Notes: generated by a model not told the origin, from the letters alone. A stretch of 64,000 bases of DNA from Parasulfuritortus sp049322515 (GCA_049322515.1 JBMOQW010000012.1:248001-312000); one strand, 5' to 3'; positions 31,864 through 41,084 are shown, counted from the first letter of the stretch. Numbers and translations are program-made.

Positions 31864-32943
31864 ATGAAACCCTCCCTGCTCGCCAAGCTCGACCAACTCG
31901 ACCAGCGCCTGGAGGAACTCGGCCGCCTGCTCGCCAGCCCGGAAGCCACGGCCGACATGGACCAATACCGCAAGTTCACCCGCGAGCATGCCGAGATCGA
32001 ACCGGTGGTCGCCCGCTATCGCGACTGGCGCAAGACCGAGGCCGACCTGGCCGGCGCCCGCGACATGCTGGCCGACCCGGAAATGCGCGAGCTGGCCGCG
32101 CTGGAGATCGAGGACGCCCAGGCCCGCCAGGCCGAACTCGATGCCGAGCTGCAAATCCTGCTCCTGCCGAAGGACCCCAACGACGAGCGCAACCTGTTCC
32201 TGGAAATCCGGGCCGGCACCGGCGGCAACGAGTCGGCCCTGTTCGCCGGCGACCTGCTGCGCATGTACACCCGCTACGCTGAACGCCAGCGCTGGAAGGT
32301 GGAGCTGATGTCGGAAAGCCCGGGCGAGGTGGGCGGCTACAAGGAAGTCATCTGCCGCATCGTCGGCGTCGGCGCCTATTCGAAGCTGAAGTTCGAATCC
32401 GGCGGCCATCGCGTGCAGCGGGTCCCGGAGACCGAATCCCAGGGCCGCATCCACACCTCGGCCTGCACCGTCGCGGTGATGCCGGAAGCCGACGCCCTGG
32501 AAGAAATCGCCATCAACCCGGCCGACCTGCGCATCGACACCTTCCGCGCCTCCGGCGCCGGCGGCCAGCACATCAACAAGACCGACTCCGCGGTGCGGGT
32601 CACCCACCTGCCCAGCGGCCTGGTGGTGGAATGCCAGGACGGCCGCTCGCAGCACCAGAACAAGGCCCAGGCCCTGCAGGTGCTGGCCGCGCGCCTGAAG
32701 GACCGGCAGGAACGCGAGGCGCACGCCAAGGAGGCCAGCCAGCGCAAAAGCCTGATCGGCAGCGGCGACCGCTCCGACCGCATCCGCACCTACAACTTCC
32801 CCCAGGGCCGGATCACCGACCACCGGATCAACCTCACCCTGTACAAGATCGACGCGGTCTTGGACGGCGATCTCGACGAACTGGTCGCCGCGCTCACCGC
32901 CGAGCACCAGGCCGAGCAGCTGGCGGCCCTGGCGGGGGAGTGA
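31864..32943 (+). CDS. prfA: Peptide chain release factor 1
   Basis: 359 residues, full length. The GGQ peptidyl-hydrolysis motif is in GAGGQHINKTDSAVR, with the codon-recognition region (PETESQGRIHTSACTVAV; PxT-like segment) before it. It terminates translation at UAA and UAG. PrmC, encoded at 58041 in this window, methylates the GGQ glutamine. The ATG at 31864 follows the hemA stop after a short GC-rich spacer with no clear SD. Confidence 0.97.
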   Translation: MKPSLLAKLDQLDQRLEELGRLLASPEATADMDQYRKFTREHAEIEPVVARYRDWRKTEADLAGARDMLADPEMRELAALEIEDAQARQAELDAELQILLLPKDPNDERNLFLEIRAGTGGNESALFAGDLLRMYTRYAERQRWKVELMSESPGEVGGYKEVICRIVGVGAYSKLKFESGGHRVQRVPETESQGRIHTSACTVAVMPEADALEEIAINPADLRIDTFRASGAGGQHINKTDSAVRVTHLPSGLVVECQDGRSQHQNKAQALQVLAARLKDRQEREAHAKEASQRKSLIGSGDRSDRIRTYNFPQGRITDHRINLTLYKIDAVLDGDLDELVAALTAEHQAEQLAALAGE

Positions 32944-33063
32944 ACCCGTGCGCCAGCCCAGCTGACCAGGCGATTGGCGGGCGGGCTGTCCCACCCTGAC
33001 AAGCGCGCGGCACTGCATCGACGGCCCGCTTCCCCACCGGCCTTCCTGGGTCGGCCCGTCGCT

Positions 33064-33843
33064 TCAGGCGCCCCCCCAGCCATGGCCGCTCAAGCCATAG
33101 AAACACCCATGGACTGCGGCGTGCGCCACGCAGGCGGCCTCCAAGGAACGTCGCCAATAGAGCCAGCCGAACACCATGCCGGCAAGCAGGTTGAGCCCCA
33201 GGATGCGCGCCCCTTGGAGGAAATCCAGAGGCCCCCCCAGCAGGGCGGCCGGAAGATGGCCGAAGGCAAACACGGCCGCGGAAAGCAGGATGCCGGTCCA
33301 GGCGATCCAGCGCGGCATCCTTGCCTGTCGCTTGCCCCACAGGTGCATGACCGCCCCGCAGACCAGACTCATCAGCCCCCAGCGCATCAAGACTTCTTCG
33401 CTAATTCCACCGTACAGCATTCCCAACAGCAAGGCGTGCTCGGCACTCTCCGCTGCCGACGCCGCAGGCGTACCCAGCGCGGGCGAAATCGTCTGAAAGA
33501 CCCACCGATCAAGGCACAGGAGGGAGCCCCCCAGGACAACGCCCAGGGTGATGGCCAGAGGCAATTCCCGGATGAAGGCGCCGACACCCCGACGCTCGGC
33601 CAAGTAGGAGATCAAGCCCAGCCGAGGCGCCAAGACGGCGCCCAAGACCGTCGCCAGCAATAACAGCAGGGCCGTTTGGAGCAAGCTTGCCAGGATTAGC
33701 GTCTCCGGCTGCATGGCCGGGTCCGGCAGGTCAATTTGGCTGATCCGTCCTTCAATACTGTCCGCCAGTGGCCACAGCCCCAGCAAGGAGACCAGCCAGA
33801 CCGGCCAGGCTCTGGCGAGGACACCGGTTTCATGGCTTGCCAT
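33064..33843 (-). CDS. CPBP family intramembrane metalloprotease
   Basis: 259 residues with about seven hydrophobic segments. The CPBP/Abi motifs are present: SEEVLMRWG (EExxxR), FAFGHLPAA (FxxxH) and a later HAAVHG. These glutamate/His intramembrane proteases cleave membrane proteins or serve in self-protection; the substrate here is unknown. The ATG at 33843 begins MASHETGVLARAWPV; the longer open frame upstream reads into the next gene. It overlaps the DUF2917 gene by 14 bp. Confidence 0.87.
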   Translation of the reverse strand: MASHETGVLARAWPVWLVSLLGLWPLADSIEGRISQIDLPDPAMQPETLILASLLQTALLLLLATVLGAVLAPRLGLISYLAERRGVGAFIRELPLAITLGVVLGGSLLCLDRWVFQTISPALGTPAASAAESAEHALLLGMLYGGISEEVLMRWGLMSLVCGAVMHLWGKRQARMPRWIAWTGILLSAAVFAFGHLPAALLGGPLDFLQGARILGLNLLAGMVFGWLYWRRSLEAACVAHAAVHGCFYGLSGHGWGGA

Positions 33844-34324
33844 GGCATCCGCTTTCGTAGGACGCGATGAGCCGATTGGTGGCAGGCAGGCCGCCCGGAC
33901 CCAACATGTCCTTGCCGGCTCGCCAGCCCTGCGCGCGCGCCGCGCGATCGGCGCGATCGCACGGGGCTGACCCGATCTGGGCCCGGGTGCTTTGGCTAGA
34001 CACATCGACCCCGCCACCGCCCACCCACAGCAGACCCAGCCCGCTCAGCAGGCCCAGGCCAAGCCAAGCCCCGAACGGACGCTGCGCGGGCTTTCCGGAG
34101 GTGACGTCGATGCATGCGGGTTCAATTGATTCGATCAGCACCAGCGGGTTGTTGTCTAATGCCAGCGTCATACCGGGTTCCAGAGTGAAATCCCGTGCGC
34201 ATCCGGCGAGTGACACCAGCACTTTCCCGCGCAGGCAGCGGATTACGCCTCGACCGCCTTTTCGGACGGCCAACAGCGCGCCAGGATGCAGAGGGTATGC
34301 GGAAATGGGTACTTGGACAGACAT
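33830..34324 (-). CDS. DUF2917-like protein
   Basis: 164 residues. Residues about 15-75 (LLAVRKGGRGVIRCLRGKVLVSLAG, DFTLEPGMTLALDNNPLVLIESIEP) form a small beta-rich, cupin-like unit resembling DUF2917. One short hydrophobic segment follows (LGLGLLSGLGLLWVGGGG), then a polar tail. The function is unknown. Its end overlaps the CPBP gene, suggesting coupled expression. It is divergent from the two-component system, across a 152-bp gap that holds the CTTAA box. Confidence 0.7.
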   Translation of the reverse strand: MSVQVPISAYPLHPGALLAVRKGGRGVIRCLRGKVLVSLAGCARDFTLEPGMTLALDNNPLVLIESIEPACIDVTSGKPAQRPFGAWLGLGLLSGLGLLWVGGGGVDVSSQSTRAQIGSAPCDRADRAARAQGWRAGKDMLGPGGLPATNRLIASYESGCHGKP

Positions 34325-34396
34325 GGCTTGCGGCCTTCGAAATCAAATTCACGGGGCAGACGTCGTCTGGCTGGCCGACACTATGACAAACCAGTC

Positions 34397-34444
34397 CTTA
34401 ACCTTGGCTTAATGTCGTGCCCCCGGTCGCAAGGTATCCTTAAG
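34397..34444 (+). promoter_or_regulatory. PmrA/QseB-type box and promoter for the two-component operon
   Basis: CTTAAC-CTTGG-CTTAAT (34397-34413) has the 6-N5-6 direct-repeat layout of PmrA/QseB binding boxes. A third CTTAAG stands at 34439-34444, 31 bp (three helix turns) from the second half-site. TATCCT (34435-34440), 21 bp past the box, is a candidate -10, giving a start about 30 bp before the ATG at 34477. This suggests autoregulation by the regulator encoded just downstream. Confidence 0.6.
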
Positions 34445-34476
34445 CGACGTGGCTATTGGCGTGCTACTGTACCCTG

Positions 34477-35148
34477 ATGCATCTGCTACTGATCGAAGAC
34501 GACCTGGATTTGGGCGCGGCGCTGCTGGGCGCCCTGCAAAAGGCCCGTTTCACTTCCGAGTGGATACGCACATGCCATGATGCCCGGAACTTCGGAACCC
34601 GCGGCGCCTATGACTGCGTCCTGCTCGATCTTTCCCTGCCGGATGGCCAAGGCCTCGATGTGTTGCGCCATTGGCGCAGTCATGACATGAAGGTGCCGGT
34701 CATCGTGCTGACCGCACGCAGCGGCCTGGATGACCGCCTTGCCGGGCTCGATGGCGGTGCCGACGACTATATCGTCAAGCCATTCGCCGTCGAGGAACTG
34801 ATCTCCCGCATCCATGTGGTGACCCGCCGCGCCGCACACCAGGCCGATTCGGAGTGGCGACTGGGCCCCTTGCGCATCGACATCGCGCGCCATGAAGTTC
34901 AGCTCGATCACATGCCTGTACTGCTGACCCCCGCCGAATACGACGTGCTGCTGGCGCTGGCGCGTGCGGCCGGGACGGTAGTGGCCAAACATCGCCTGGC
35001 CCGGACACTCGATCCAAGCGGTGAAAACCTCGACTTCAATACCATCGAAGTGCATATCCATCATCTGCGCAAGAAGCTCGGTGCCGAACTGATCCGCACA
35101 GTTCGCGGGGTCGGCTATTTGCTGACGCCACCGGCCGGAAGCGATTGA
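34477..35148 (+). CDS. OmpR-family response regulator, PmrA/QseB-like
   Basis: 223 residues. The receiver domain shows MHLLLIEDDLDLG (acid pocket), CVLLDLSLPDGQG with the phosphoacceptor Asp, and VLTARSG and KPFAVEEL downstream. The winged-helix output domain includes LTPAEYDVLLAL, NTIEVHIHHLRKKL and IRTVRGVGYLL. PmrA/QseB members bind CTTAA-N6-CTTAA repeats, and such a box lies directly upstream and again before the RND efflux operon. The histidine kinase gene overlaps its end. The ligand of the system is unknown; a metal is likely from the second box. Confidence 0.93.
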   Translation: MHLLLIEDDLDLGAALLGALQKARFTSEWIRTCHDARNFGTRGAYDCVLLDLSLPDGQGLDVLRHWRSHDMKVPVIVLTARSGLDDRLAGLDGGADDYIVKPFAVEELISRIHVVTRRAAHQADSEWRLGPLRIDIARHEVQLDHMPVLLTPAEYDVLLALARAAGTVVAKHRLARTLDPSGENLDFNTIEVHIHHLRKKLGAELIRTVRGVGYLLTPPAGSD

Positions 35149-36509
35149 AGTTGCCCGCTCGATCCCTGCTGACCCGGATCGTGCTGTCGCTGGTGGCCGC
35201 GTTTGTCGGGGTGTTCTTCGTTCTCGGCGCCATCATCACCTATTTGACCCTCGACTCGACCGCGGGCCAATTACCCCGGCAGATTCGCCAGGTCACCCAG
35301 GTGCTGGGCGAACACTTCAGCCAGATCGAGCAGCCGGAGGAAATGGCCAGGGTCGGGGCACTGCTGGATGCGCTGCAACGCGAAAACGAGCCGCGCGGGA
35401 GACTGAGCTGGACCGTCATCCTCGACCACCAGGGTCACCTCGTGTATGCCCCGCCCGGAACACCCGATGTGGATTGGCAAGCACTCAAGGAGGGCATGAA
35501 CCGTCGCGTGGTCCACGGCACCACATTCAACCTGTTTGTCCGGACGGCCCCCCCGTGGCGCATCGTCTTCGTCGATGACGGCCAAGCCCGGCAAGCCGAC
35601 GTCATGCTCCAGATTGCCAAGTACCTGCTCGTCTTCCTGGCCGTGGCCTTGATACTGGTACTGGCCCCCATCTGGTTCGCGACCCGCTCGGGCCTGTCGC
35701 CGCTCAGGCAGCTATCCGAGGCCGTCGGCAGCCGCCGTGCCGAGGATTTGAGACCGATCGACGTGCCGGCCAGCTATCAGGAGCTCGATCCGTTGATCAC
35801 CGCGCTCAATGCCTTGATGACCACGCTAGCCCAAGCCATCGAACGGGAAAAGACCTTCGTGCAGGCTGCCGCACACGAATTGCGCACACCCTTGGCGGTG
35901 ATCACCACCCAGGCCCATCTGTTGGCGCACGCGGACGACTCGGAAACCCGCTCGATCGCGGAACGGCAACTGCTGGCGGCGGTGAAACGAGCCTCTCATC
36001 TGGTCCATCAACTGCTGCGCCTGGCGCAACTGGACGCCAGCCAGCACGACAAGACAGAGTCCGTCGATGTCATGGCGCTTGCACGCGACTGCCTGGCCGA
36101 TTTCGCCACGCGCCCTGAATACAGCCAGGCCGACCTGGGCCTGGTGGGCCCGGATGCACTGCCTTGTCACACCGACCGGGCCGCCCTCCAGTCGATCATC
36201 GAGAACCTGCTCGACAATGCCTTGCGCTATGGGGGCGCCAAGATCAAGGTCGATCTCGAGGTGCAGGACAAACGGCCCGCAGTGCAAATTCGCGTCATCG
36301 ATAACGGACCGGGCATTCCGGAGTCGATGCGTGCCCGTGTGTTCGAGCGGTTCTACCGCGCCAACACGCAGGGCCAGCCCGGCTCCGGCTTGGGCTTGTC
36401 CATCGTGGCCGAAGCGGTCAGGTCCATGCACGGCACCATCGAGCTAAATGCCGGCCCCGAGGGACACGGATGCTGCTTCGAGATCAGCTTGCCCATGGCG
36501 CGTGCATGA
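35145..36509 (+). CDS. Sensor histidine kinase, QseC/PmrB-like
   Basis: 454 residues from a TTG start that overlaps the regulator stop (TTGA) and has GGAAG upstream. Two membrane helices (about 7-30 and 160-182) enclose a periplasmic domain of about 130 residues. HAMP follows, then the H-box AAHELRTPLAVITTQ, N-box ENLLDNALRYG, G1 DNGPGIPE and G2 GSGLGLSIV. It phosphorylates the regulator encoded before it. The stop overlaps the GNAT gene start (ATGA), so all three are coupled. Confidence 0.93.
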   Translation: MKLPARSLLTRIVLSLVAAFVGVFFVLGAIITYLTLDSTAGQLPRQIRQVTQVLGEHFSQIEQPEEMARVGALLDALQRENEPRGRLSWTVILDHQGHLVYAPPGTPDVDWQALKEGMNRRVVHGTTFNLFVRTAPPWRIVFVDDGQARQADVMLQIAKYLLVFLAVALILVLAPIWFATRSGLSPLRQLSEAVGSRRAEDLRPIDVPASYQELDPLITALNALMTTLAQAIEREKTFVQAAAHELRTPLAVITTQAHLLAHADDSETRSIAERQLLAAVKRASHLVHQLLRLAQLDASQHDKTESVDVMALARDCLADFATRPEYSQADLGLVGPDALPCHTDRAALQSIIENLLDNALRYGGAKIKVDLEVQDKRPAVQIRVIDNGPGIPESMRARVFERFYRANTQGQPGSGLGLSIVAEAVRSMHGTIELNAGPEGHGCCFEISLPMARA

Positions 36510-36931
36510 TCCGGCACGCACGTCCCCGGGACCGGGAGATCGTCCTGGCGATCTGGGCGGCCGCCGCAGAGGCGGCTTATCCGAACTTCACCCCGAGCTT
36601 CTTTGCCACCGAGCGAAAAAGGATACGTGACGAGTTTCTGCCCCGCTCGACCACCTGGCTGTGGATTCATGATCACGCCGTGGCCGGCTTCATCTCGCAT
36701 CAAGGCCCCCATGTCGGTGGCTTGTTTGTCGCTCCCGAACACCAAGGCCAGGGAGGCGGCCGCGCCTTGATCGAGCACGTCCGCCAACAGCATGGCATGC
36801 TTGAAACGGCGGTATTCGCGTTCAATGCAGGAGCGCGGACGTTCTACGAAAAACTTGGCTTTGTCGTCTTCGGCTGCACAGACCATCCACAGACTCTGGC
36901 CCGAATCTTGAAGCTGCGGCAATCGGAATGA
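36506..36931 (+). CDS. GNAT family N-acetyltransferase
   Basis: 141 residues. The acetyl-CoA motif A is VGGLFVAPEHQGQGGGRALI (about residues 70-89) and the C-terminal motif is FNAGARTFYEKLGFVVFG. It transfers an acetyl group to an amine of unknown nature. The ATG overlaps the kinase stop, so it belongs to the two-component operon. The SD would lie inside the kinase gene. A role in modifying a membrane or periplasm-stress target is possible but not shown. Confidence 0.88.
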   Translation: MIRHARPRDREIVLAIWAAAAEAAYPNFTPSFFATERKRIRDEFLPRSTTWLWIHDHAVAGFISHQGPHVGGLFVAPEHQGQGGGRALIEHVRQQHGMLETAVFAFNAGARTFYEKLGFVVFGCTDHPQTLARILKLRQSE

Positions 36932-36932
36932 A

Positions 36933-37550
36933 TCAGCCTTGACCTACGACCTGGTCAGTCAACGCTGACCTCCCGGCAAACCATGCCAAGGCTTTCTCCT
37001 GATGCTCGGCGATGAACGCTTCCTTATGGGCGTTGTAATCGAGCGGATCATCGAAATCCATCTCCGCGATCTTGAGCTTGAGCGCGGCATAGGATTGCCT
37101 GACCTGATCATGCGCGCGCAGATAATCGCGAAAGGCTATGTGCCGTGTCCAGTGGCGGCTGCCCCAGGCCAGGACGTGAATATTGGCCACGGAGTTGTAT
37201 TCGCGCCCGAAGGCCAGAATCTGCCCCTCGCCGAGAATCCGGGGCGGCGGGCGGTCCTGGAGGGGAACCAGTTTGGCGAAGAAGCGCCGATAGGGCATCC
37301 CGGCATTGAACTGCTCAATATAGGTATAACCGGCATCGAGCAGCGGTTCGACCCCCTCATCGAGCGACTGCTCTTCACGCAGCCCGACCAGGACATCGAT
37401 GATGGGCTTGGCGACAATATCGCCCAGCGAGGTACTGCCAATGTGCTCGACGACGGGTTCCAGACCCGATAAAGCCTGCTCGATGACCCGGCGATGACGG
37501 GTAAAATCATCCCGCCAACCGGGCTGATACGGCATCAAGGTGACTTTCAT
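36933..37550 (-). CDS. GrpB family (UPF0157) nucleotidyltransferase-like protein
   Basis: 205 residues, normal length. The N-terminal block VEHIGSTSLGDIVAKPIIDVLVG is the family hallmark (GS-type nucleotidyltransferase fold), with Y..F..GMPYRRFF and NIHVL further on. Its reaction is not established. It converges with the GNAT gene (1 bp between stop codons) and is transcribed away from the DHFR-like gene. Confidence 0.9.
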   Translation of the reverse strand: MKVTLMPYQPGWRDDFTRHRRVIEQALSGLEPVVEHIGSTSLGDIVAKPIIDVLVGLREEQSLDEGVEPLLDAGYTYIEQFNAGMPYRRFFAKLVPLQDRPPPRILGEGQILAFGREYNSVANIHVLAWGSRHWTRHIAFRDYLRAHDQVRQSYAALKLKIAEMDFDDPLDYNAHKEAFIAEHQEKALAWFAGRSALTDQVVGQG

Positions 37551-37665
37551 CGTTCTTCTCCTAGTCGTGCAGCCATTTTGCCATGGCGTGATCCGCGTTC
37601 ATTCAAGGTGTCTCGCGCCAGAGGCGGACCGTATTGGACAACGAATCTCTGGAGCACCGCAGCCG

Positions 37666-38241
37666 ATGGATCGACCGAGCGTCAATGCCTTTCTTGCCTT
37701 GAGCCTCGACGGTTATATTGCCGGGCCGGAGGGCGACCTCTCCTGGCTGGATCCCTACGCCACGGACAGTATCGAAGCGACCGGCTACCGTAGCCTCATG
37801 GACCGGGTCGATACCTTGGTGATGGGAAGAAATACTTTCGAGAAGCTGCTGTCTTTTGCGCATTGGCCCTATCACAGCAAAGAGGTCGTCGTGTTGACCC
37901 ATCGCCCCTTGTCTCCACGCCATGGCGAAACGGTCCTGGCCGGTCCGCTGCGCGAGGTGCTGGCAAAATTGTACGGGCGAGGCGCGCGACACGTTTACCT
38001 GGATGGCGGCCAGGCGGTTCGCCAGGGGCTGGCCGATGGCCTGGTCGATCAACTCACCCTGTCCTGGGTCCCTGTCATTCTCGGCAAAGGCATCTCGCTC
38101 TTCGATGGCATCCAGAAGTGCCTGGCGTTGCAACTGGCCGAGGTTCGCCATCTGCCCAGCGGCCTTGTGCAAACCATCTACCGCCCGCCCGAGCCCCTAG
38201 GGCGGCAACCTACCGAGGAATCCCTGCATGAACCGGCTTGA
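37666..38241 (+). CDS. Dihydrofolate reductase-like protein (RibD C-terminal domain family)
   Basis: 191 residues. NAFLALSLDGYIAGPEGDLSWL, VMGRNTFEKLLSF, VLTHRPLSP and HVYLDGGQAVRQGLADGLVDQLTLSWVPVILGKG (in parts) are typical of the RibD-C/DHFR-like family of NADPH reductases, usually of unknown substrate. True DHFR for folate is unlikely. The ATG at 37666 matches the family N-terminus. It overlaps the SDR gene by 14 bp, so the two reductases are probably co-expressed. Confidence 0.88.
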   Translation: MDRPSVNAFLALSLDGYIAGPEGDLSWLDPYATDSIEATGYRSLMDRVDTLVMGRNTFEKLLSFAHWPYHSKEVVVLTHRPLSPRHGETVLAGPLREVLAKLYGRGARHVYLDGGQAVRQGLADGLVDQLTLSWVPVILGKGISLFDGIQKCLALQLAEVRHLPSGLVQTIYRPPEPLGRQPTEESLHEPA

Positions 38242-39040
38242 CGGCAAGACCGCCTTGGTCACCGGCGCGGCGCGCGGCATCGGCGCAGCGATCGCCACGG
38301 CCTTCGCCGAGAATGGCGCCTTCGTCTATCTGACCGACATCGACGACGCACAGGGGCAAGCCGTTGCCGCCGGACTCGGCGATCAGGCCCGCTACCTTCA
38401 CCTCGACGTGCGCGAGGAACCTGAATGGCAGGCGGTCCTGGCACGCGTCATCGAGGCGCGCGCCGGCTTGCATGTGCTGGTCAACAATGCCGGTATCACG
38501 GGGTTCGAAGACGGCTGCTTCGTGCACGATCCGGAGCATGTCGCACTGGCCGATTGGCATGCCGTGCACCGCACCAACCTGGATGGTGTCTTTCTCGGCT
38601 GCAAGCATGCGATCCAAGCGATGCGGCGCTCGAACAGCGCGGGCGCGATCATCAACATATCCTCACGCTCGGGGCTGGTCGGCATCCCGGGAGCAGCGGC
38701 CTATGCCTCGTCAAAAGCCGCAGTGCGCAACCATACCAAGACGGTGGCGCTGTACTGCGCCGAGCAGGGCTTGCCGATCCGATGCAATTCCATCCATCCG
38801 GCCGCCGTCCTGACGCCCATGTGGGAACCGCTGCTGGGCACGGGTCCGGAGCGGGAGACCAGGATGCGCGAATTCGTCCAGGATTGCCCGATGCGCCGCT
38901 TCGGGCGCCCGGAGGAAGTCGCCGCCGTGGCTGTCCTGCTGGCGTCGGACGAAGCCGCCTACATGAATGGCACCGAGCTGAACCTGGATGGCGGCATTCT
39001 GGCGGGGGCGGTCGCAACACCCGCGACAACCAAGTCGTAG
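38228..39040 (+). CDS. Short-chain dehydrogenase/reductase (classical SDR)
   Basis: 270 residues. The Rossmann motif TGAARGIG, the NNAG motif, catalytic Ser (INISSRSG) and the YxxxK site (YASSKAA) are all present. The C-terminal LDGGILAG is typical of classical SDRs. The coenzyme is more likely NAD, because an Asp (LTDIDD) ends strand 2. The substrate is unknown. Preceded by the DHFR-like gene with a 14-bp overlap. The 145 bp after it, before the next (convergent) stop, hold nothing I can identify. Confidence 0.92.
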   Translation: MNRLDGKTALVTGAARGIGAAIATAFAENGAFVYLTDIDDAQGQAVAAGLGDQARYLHLDVREEPEWQAVLARVIEARAGLHVLVNNAGITGFEDGCFVHDPEHVALADWHAVHRTNLDGVFLGCKHAIQAMRRSNSAGAIINISSRSGLVGIPGAAAYASSKAAVRNHTKTVALYCAEQGLPIRCNSIHPAAVLTPMWEPLLGTGPERETRMREFVQDCPMRRFGRPEEVAAVAVLLASDEAAYMNGTELNLDGGILAGAVATPATTKS

Positions 39041-39185
39041 CCTCGTCCGGCGCCTTCATTCTCGATCCCGGCACGACCGGAATCAGTGCCCCGCCGTGCC
39101 ATGCGCGGCACAGCGCTCCGCCGGACGGTTGGCCGCTCCGGCCGGCGAGCAACGACGTTCGCCGGTGCACCATGAGGGCGCAAGG

Positions 39186-39536
39186 TCAACGGCTCAGTTC
39201 AACTACCTGGCCCCCGGATCCCTCACAGCGGCCCTCCAGCACCGAGCGATACTCGATCCAGCGGCATTCCATGGACAGGCCATCCGCCGCCACCAGGTGC
39301 GCCGCCCCCGACAGGACATGGCGCCGGTCATGCCGGGCAACATTTCGGTACGGACCACGACATTGCGCGGTGAAGCAACGGGTACGTTGCCATGTGCCGC
39401 GAAATACCTTGCCATCAACCATGATTTCTAGAGTATCCGGCGCCTGCCAGCGCACCGCAGAGGCGACGTCGGCGGGTACCGGACACGCATGGCAGAGCCA
39501 AGCCAGGGCAAACATCGCCAACCATGCATTTTTCAT
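39186..39536 (-). CDS. Small secreted cysteine-containing protein of unknown function
   Basis: 116 residues with a signal peptide (MKNAWLAMFALAWLCHACPVPA). The mature part has four cysteines in pairs (RCFTAQC, MECRWI/GRC), consistent with two disulfides. I do not recognise a family. It is the last gene of the minus-strand RND operon, 15 bp after the TolC-like gene, so a periplasmic accessory role in metal efflux is possible. Confidence 0.65.
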   Translation of the reverse strand: MKNAWLAMFALAWLCHACPVPADVASAVRWQAPDTLEIMVDGKVFRGTWQRTRCFTAQCRGPYRNVARHDRRHVLSGAAHLVAADGLSMECRWIEYRSVLEGRCEGSGGQVVELSR

Positions 39537-39551
39537 GAGCGCATCCTTGTC

Positions 39552-40781
39552 TTAGTGAGACTCGCCATCCAGCGGCCAAAGCCGGTGACCGTCCAGCCAA
39601 AGCCTGGCGAGCGCCTGGTTGGCGTCGAGCCGTGCGTGCTCGGCGGCAAGGGTGGCGTCCAAAGCCGCGCGACGCGCCAACAAGGTCTCGGTCAGGCCGT
39701 ACTCGCCCAACGCGTGTGCACGGGTCGCCAACTCGGCCTGACGCACCACGGCATGCGCCGCATCGGCCTGGCGTTGCCAACGGGCAACGCCCGACGCGGC
39801 TTCGTGCCAGACCGCCTCGAGCTCGGCCGCCACCCGGCGCTGGGTGGCAGCAAGCATTTCGGCCCGAGCCTCGGCCACGGCGGCCTGGCCTCGGGCCTGG
39901 GCGGCCCGGGCAGGGCCGGGCAAGGGCAAGCTCACGGTCAGGCCCAGCACCCGCTCGTCCCCCCCCTGCTCACTGGCCAGGAACAGCCCGAGACTGGGAT
40001 CGGGACGACGCTCGGACTCGGCACGCTCGGCCATCAAGCGGGCATGATCGAGCTCGCGAGCCGCCGCCCTGAGCTCATGGTGCGCGTCCACGACGCGGCC
40101 CAGCCAGACCGCCACCGGGTCCTCCGGTGCGGATGGCGTGGCCTCGGCGGGGGCTGGCTCGGGCAACTCTGGGAAGCGTGCCGCCAAGCGGCGCCGGGCG
40201 GCCTGCGCGTGCGCCTCCGACGCGGTCGACGCGGCCTCGGCCTCGGCCAACGCGGCCTCCGCCTGCAAGACCTCCAGGTGGGCCGCATCGCCGCGCTTGG
40301 CGCGGGTTTCCACCGCCCGCCGGGCCGTTCTCAACCCCTCGACCTGGCGCTGCCAGAGCACCGTCGTCAGGTCCGCCCTGCGCACGTCGTACCAGTGCTC
40401 CAGCAGTTGCCGCGCGGCTTCGTGGCGGGCATCGGCCGCCCGTTCCCTGGCGGCATCGACGCCGGTCGCACCGATCCGGTCATCGAGATCGGCCTTGCCG
40501 GGGAGGCGCCAGGGACGCTCGACCCCGAGACTCCATTCGTTGACATCGCGCCCGGCATCCACTTGGCGCCGCTGGGCCGACAGATTCACCGCGTATTCAT
40601 GCTCGCCGGCACGCAACCGGACATGGGCCGCCTCGGCCACACGCACCTCGGCCTGCGCCGCGCGCACGCTTGGCTGCGCAGCCAGGGCGCGCGCCACCGC
40701 GTCCGCCGGCGGCAGGTCGGCGGGCGGCGTTTCGGCATGGGCGATGCCAGCCAATAGCATCAATAGCCAGACGGCTCTCAT
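39552..40781 (-). CDS. TolC family outer-membrane efflux protein (heavy-metal RND system)
   Basis: 409 residues, ATG overlapping the DUF3240 stop. Signal peptide LLMLLAGIAHA, then the long heptad-rich alpha-helical repeats of TolC/CzcC proteins (ARHEAARQLLEHWYDVRRADL, EVLQAEAALAEAEA in both halves) and VSLPLPGPARAAQA between them. It forms the trimeric exit duct for the RND pump encoded upstream. Very Ala/Arg-rich, as are CzcC-type proteins. Confidence 0.92.
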   Translation of the reverse strand: MRAVWLLMLLAGIAHAETPPADLPPADAVARALAAQPSVRAAQAEVRVAEAAHVRLRAGEHEYAVNLSAQRRQVDAGRDVNEWSLGVERPWRLPGKADLDDRIGATGVDAARERAADARHEAARQLLEHWYDVRRADLTTVLWQRQVEGLRTARRAVETRAKRGDAAHLEVLQAEAALAEAEAASTASEAHAQAARRRLAARFPELPEPAPAEATPSAPEDPVAVWLGRVVDAHHELRAAARELDHARLMAERAESERRPDPSLGLFLASEQGGDERVLGLTVSLPLPGPARAAQARGQAAVAEARAEMLAATQRRVAAELEAVWHEAASGVARWQRQADAAHAVVRQAELATRAHALGEYGLTETLLARRAALDATLAAEHARLDANQALARLWLDGHRLWPLDGESH

Positions 40782-41083
40782 GCCAGCCTCCCGAAATCCA
40801 GGACCGGGGTCGTCCACCAGGCGACATCGCGCTTGGGGAAGCAGGTTTTCAGATGCCCGAGCAGGGCCTCGGCCTTGTCGGCCGCCAGGACGATCTGCAC
40901 GGCGACACGCTGGGCGCGGCCACGGACCCGTTCCTGCACGCTGAGCGATTCGTGGTGCCGGCTGTAGCCCTCCGCCTTGAGCAGGGTGAAGCCTTCCGCC
41001 CAGTCGGGATGGGTGAGGAACTGCTCGATCAGTTCGTCTTCCAGATGCCGGGGCGCGGCCAGGGTCAGTTGTACCAGGGTCAT
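40778..41083 (-). CDS. DUF3240 family protein, metal-efflux operon accessory
   Basis: 101 residues, small ferredoxin-like alpha/beta protein (MTLVQLTLAAPRHLEDELIEQFL, QRVAVQIVLAADKAEALLGHLK). DUF3240 proteins accompany Czc/Cus-type RND pumps in Betaproteobacteria. The function is not established; the PII-like fold suggests a sensory or regulatory role. Starts 1 bp after the RND gene stop and overlaps the TolC gene by 4 bp. Confidence 0.88.
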   Translation of the reverse strand: MTLVQLTLAAPRHLEDELIEQFLTHPDWAEGFTLLKAEGYSRHHESLSVQERVRGRAQRVAVQIVLAADKAEALLGHLKTCFPKRDVAWWTTPVLDFGRLA

Positions 41084-41084
41084 G

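Noticed and set aside
33064..34324. Bacteriocin immunity locus from the CPBP gene
   Set aside because: No bacteriocin precursor or ABC exporter nearby; CPBP proteins have many roles.
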